Shown: in pieces, positions 5,641-6,385 of the stretch
How the letters are laid out: each line of letters begins with the position of its first letter
How positions within the stretch are numbered: position 1 is the first letter of the stretch
DNA from: an uncultured Clostridia bacterium
GTDB lineage: Bacteria > Bacillota > Clostridia > Christensenellales > Borkfalkiaceae
NCBI GenBank assembly: GCA_944338265.1
Contig: CALVLO010000084.1
Location: 1-6,385 of the forward strand
Direction: 5' to 3'
DNA length: 6,385 bases
Made by a program: the position numbers and the translations under genes
The notes under the pieces: generated by a model
The model's input: only the letters and a program-made list of their open reading frames with translations
What the model was told of the DNA's origin: nothing
Database searches by the model: none

Positions 5641-5691
5641 AACGTTTTGAAGGCGCGCAGATCATGCGCGCAAGCAATTTAGGAGAAATAT

Positions 5692-6348
5692 ATGTCTGCA
5701 AGAAAATTTTTCGACGAAGAACTCAGCGATCTGCACGCAACGCTCGGGCGCATGTGCGCGATCACGGAAAATATGATCAAGGATGCCGTCGCTGCCTTAA
5801 AGTCGCTCGACAGGGCGCTCGGCGCCTCCGTCGCCGAGACCGACCGCGAAGTGGACGATCTGGAGATGGCGATCGAGAAGAAGTGCATGCGCATCCTCTT
5901 AAAGCAGCAGCCCGTTGCCAAAGATCTCGTGAAGGTCACCACGGCGCTCAAGGTCATCACCGACGTCGAGCGCATCGGCGATCAGGCGGCGGATATCGGC
6001 GAGATCGTGCGCGCCTATCCCGAAGAAAAGCTCTTCGAGGTGCCCGAGCACATCTCCCGCATGGGCGATCTTGCCGTGGCGATGATCCATCAGAGCGTGG
6101 AGGCGTTCATGGGCGAGAGCGCGGGCGGGGCAGATATGGTCATCCGCGCCGACGACGAGATGGACGCGCTCTTTGGCGAGGTCAAGGCGGAGCTCATCGA
6201 AAAGATGCGCAGCGATGCGCTCGTCGCGGATGAATCCGTACAGCTTTTAATGGTCGCAAAGTACCTCGAAAAGATCGGCGATTATGCCGTCAACGTCGCC
6301 GAATGGGCAAAGTACCTCGTTACGGGCGTGCACAAAGAATATCAGTAA
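5692..6348 (+). CDS. phoU: Phosphate signalling protein PhoU
   Basis: This is a 218-residue, all-helical cytoplasmic protein with two tandem PhoU domains (about 8-110 and 116-210). Each carries the metal-binding style motif E-x3-D: ERIGDQAAD at 93-101 and EKIGDYAVN at 193-201. PhoU links the Pst transporter to the PhoR-type sensor and keeps the phosphate response off, or limits uptake, when phosphate is plentiful. The length is normal for the family (about 215-240). AGGAG at 5681-5685 lies six bases before the ATG. It follows pstB in the usual order but is set apart by a roughly 256-base structured gap rather than tightly coupled. No regulator or kinase gene is visible before the window ends. 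Confidence 0.95.
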   Translation: MSARKFFDEELSDLHATLGRMCAITENMIKDAVAALKSLDRALGASVAETDREVDDLEMAIEKKCMRILLKQQPVAKDLVKVTTALKVITDVERIGDQAADIGEIVRAYPEEKLFEVPEHISRMGDLAVAMIHQSVEAFMGESAGGADMVIRADDEMDALFGEVKAELIEKMRSDALVADESVQLLMVAKYLEKIGDYAVNVAEWAKYLVTGVHKEYQ

Positions 6349-6385
6349 CCGAAAAACGCATGGAATCGAAAATGCAGGGGGACGG

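Noticed and set aside
6360..6385. Possible start of a next gene (ATG 6360, frame open to the window end)
   Set aside because: Only eight codons are visible and there is no ribosome binding site before it. The AGGGGG at 6376-6381 could instead serve a gene starting beyond the window.

Overview
The window reads as GC-rich chromosomal DNA from a Gram-positive bacterium, most likely a Clostridia-type gut Firmicute. The reasons are strong GGAG-type ribosome binding sites, an IS30-family insertion sequence, a BclA-like collagen protein, a lipoprotein PstS and clostridial-looking Pst/PhoU proteins. I cannot name the lineage from sequence alone. All convincing genes are on the + strand.

Layout. (1) Positions 1-336 hold the C-terminal third of an IS30-family transposase, cut by the window edge, with a probable insertion-sequence end near 325-348. 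(2) Positions 358-524 hold a GC-rich tandem repeat of period 72 bp whose units carry the dyad ATATG-CA-CATAT and the palindrome TGCCGCGGCA. (3) Positions 617-1447 encode a collagen-like protein: a short leader without signal peptide, 35 unbroken Gly-X-Y triplets, and a BclA/C1q-like C-terminal domain. A 144-bp internal duplication shows the collagen region has recently changed length. (4) Positions 1448-1748 hold two hairpins, one a good terminator, then an AT-rich promoter region with a perfect 11-bp inverted repeat and related TTTACAA half-sites. (5) Positions 1749-5435 are a phosphate uptake operon: pstS, a single gene fusing the PstC and PstA permeases, and pstB. (6) Positions 5436-5691 are a structured intergenic region with several stem-loops and no convincing gene. 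(7) Positions 5692-6348 encode PhoU.

The right half is one functional unit. PstS captures phosphate outside the membrane. The fused PstC-PstA polypeptide supplies both membrane halves of the channel, PstB dimers drive it with ATP, and PhoU couples transporter state to phosphate signalling. The sensor kinase and regulator (PhoR/PhoP) are not in the window. The left half looks accessory: a mobile element, a repeat array, and a surface or spore-coat type collagen protein with an evolving repeat region.

The most notable points are the PstC-PstA fusion, the tandem dyad array in front of the collagen gene, the collagen-region duplication, and the inverted repeat ahead of pstS. No wholly new system is evident; the transporter, PhoU and transposase are well-known families.
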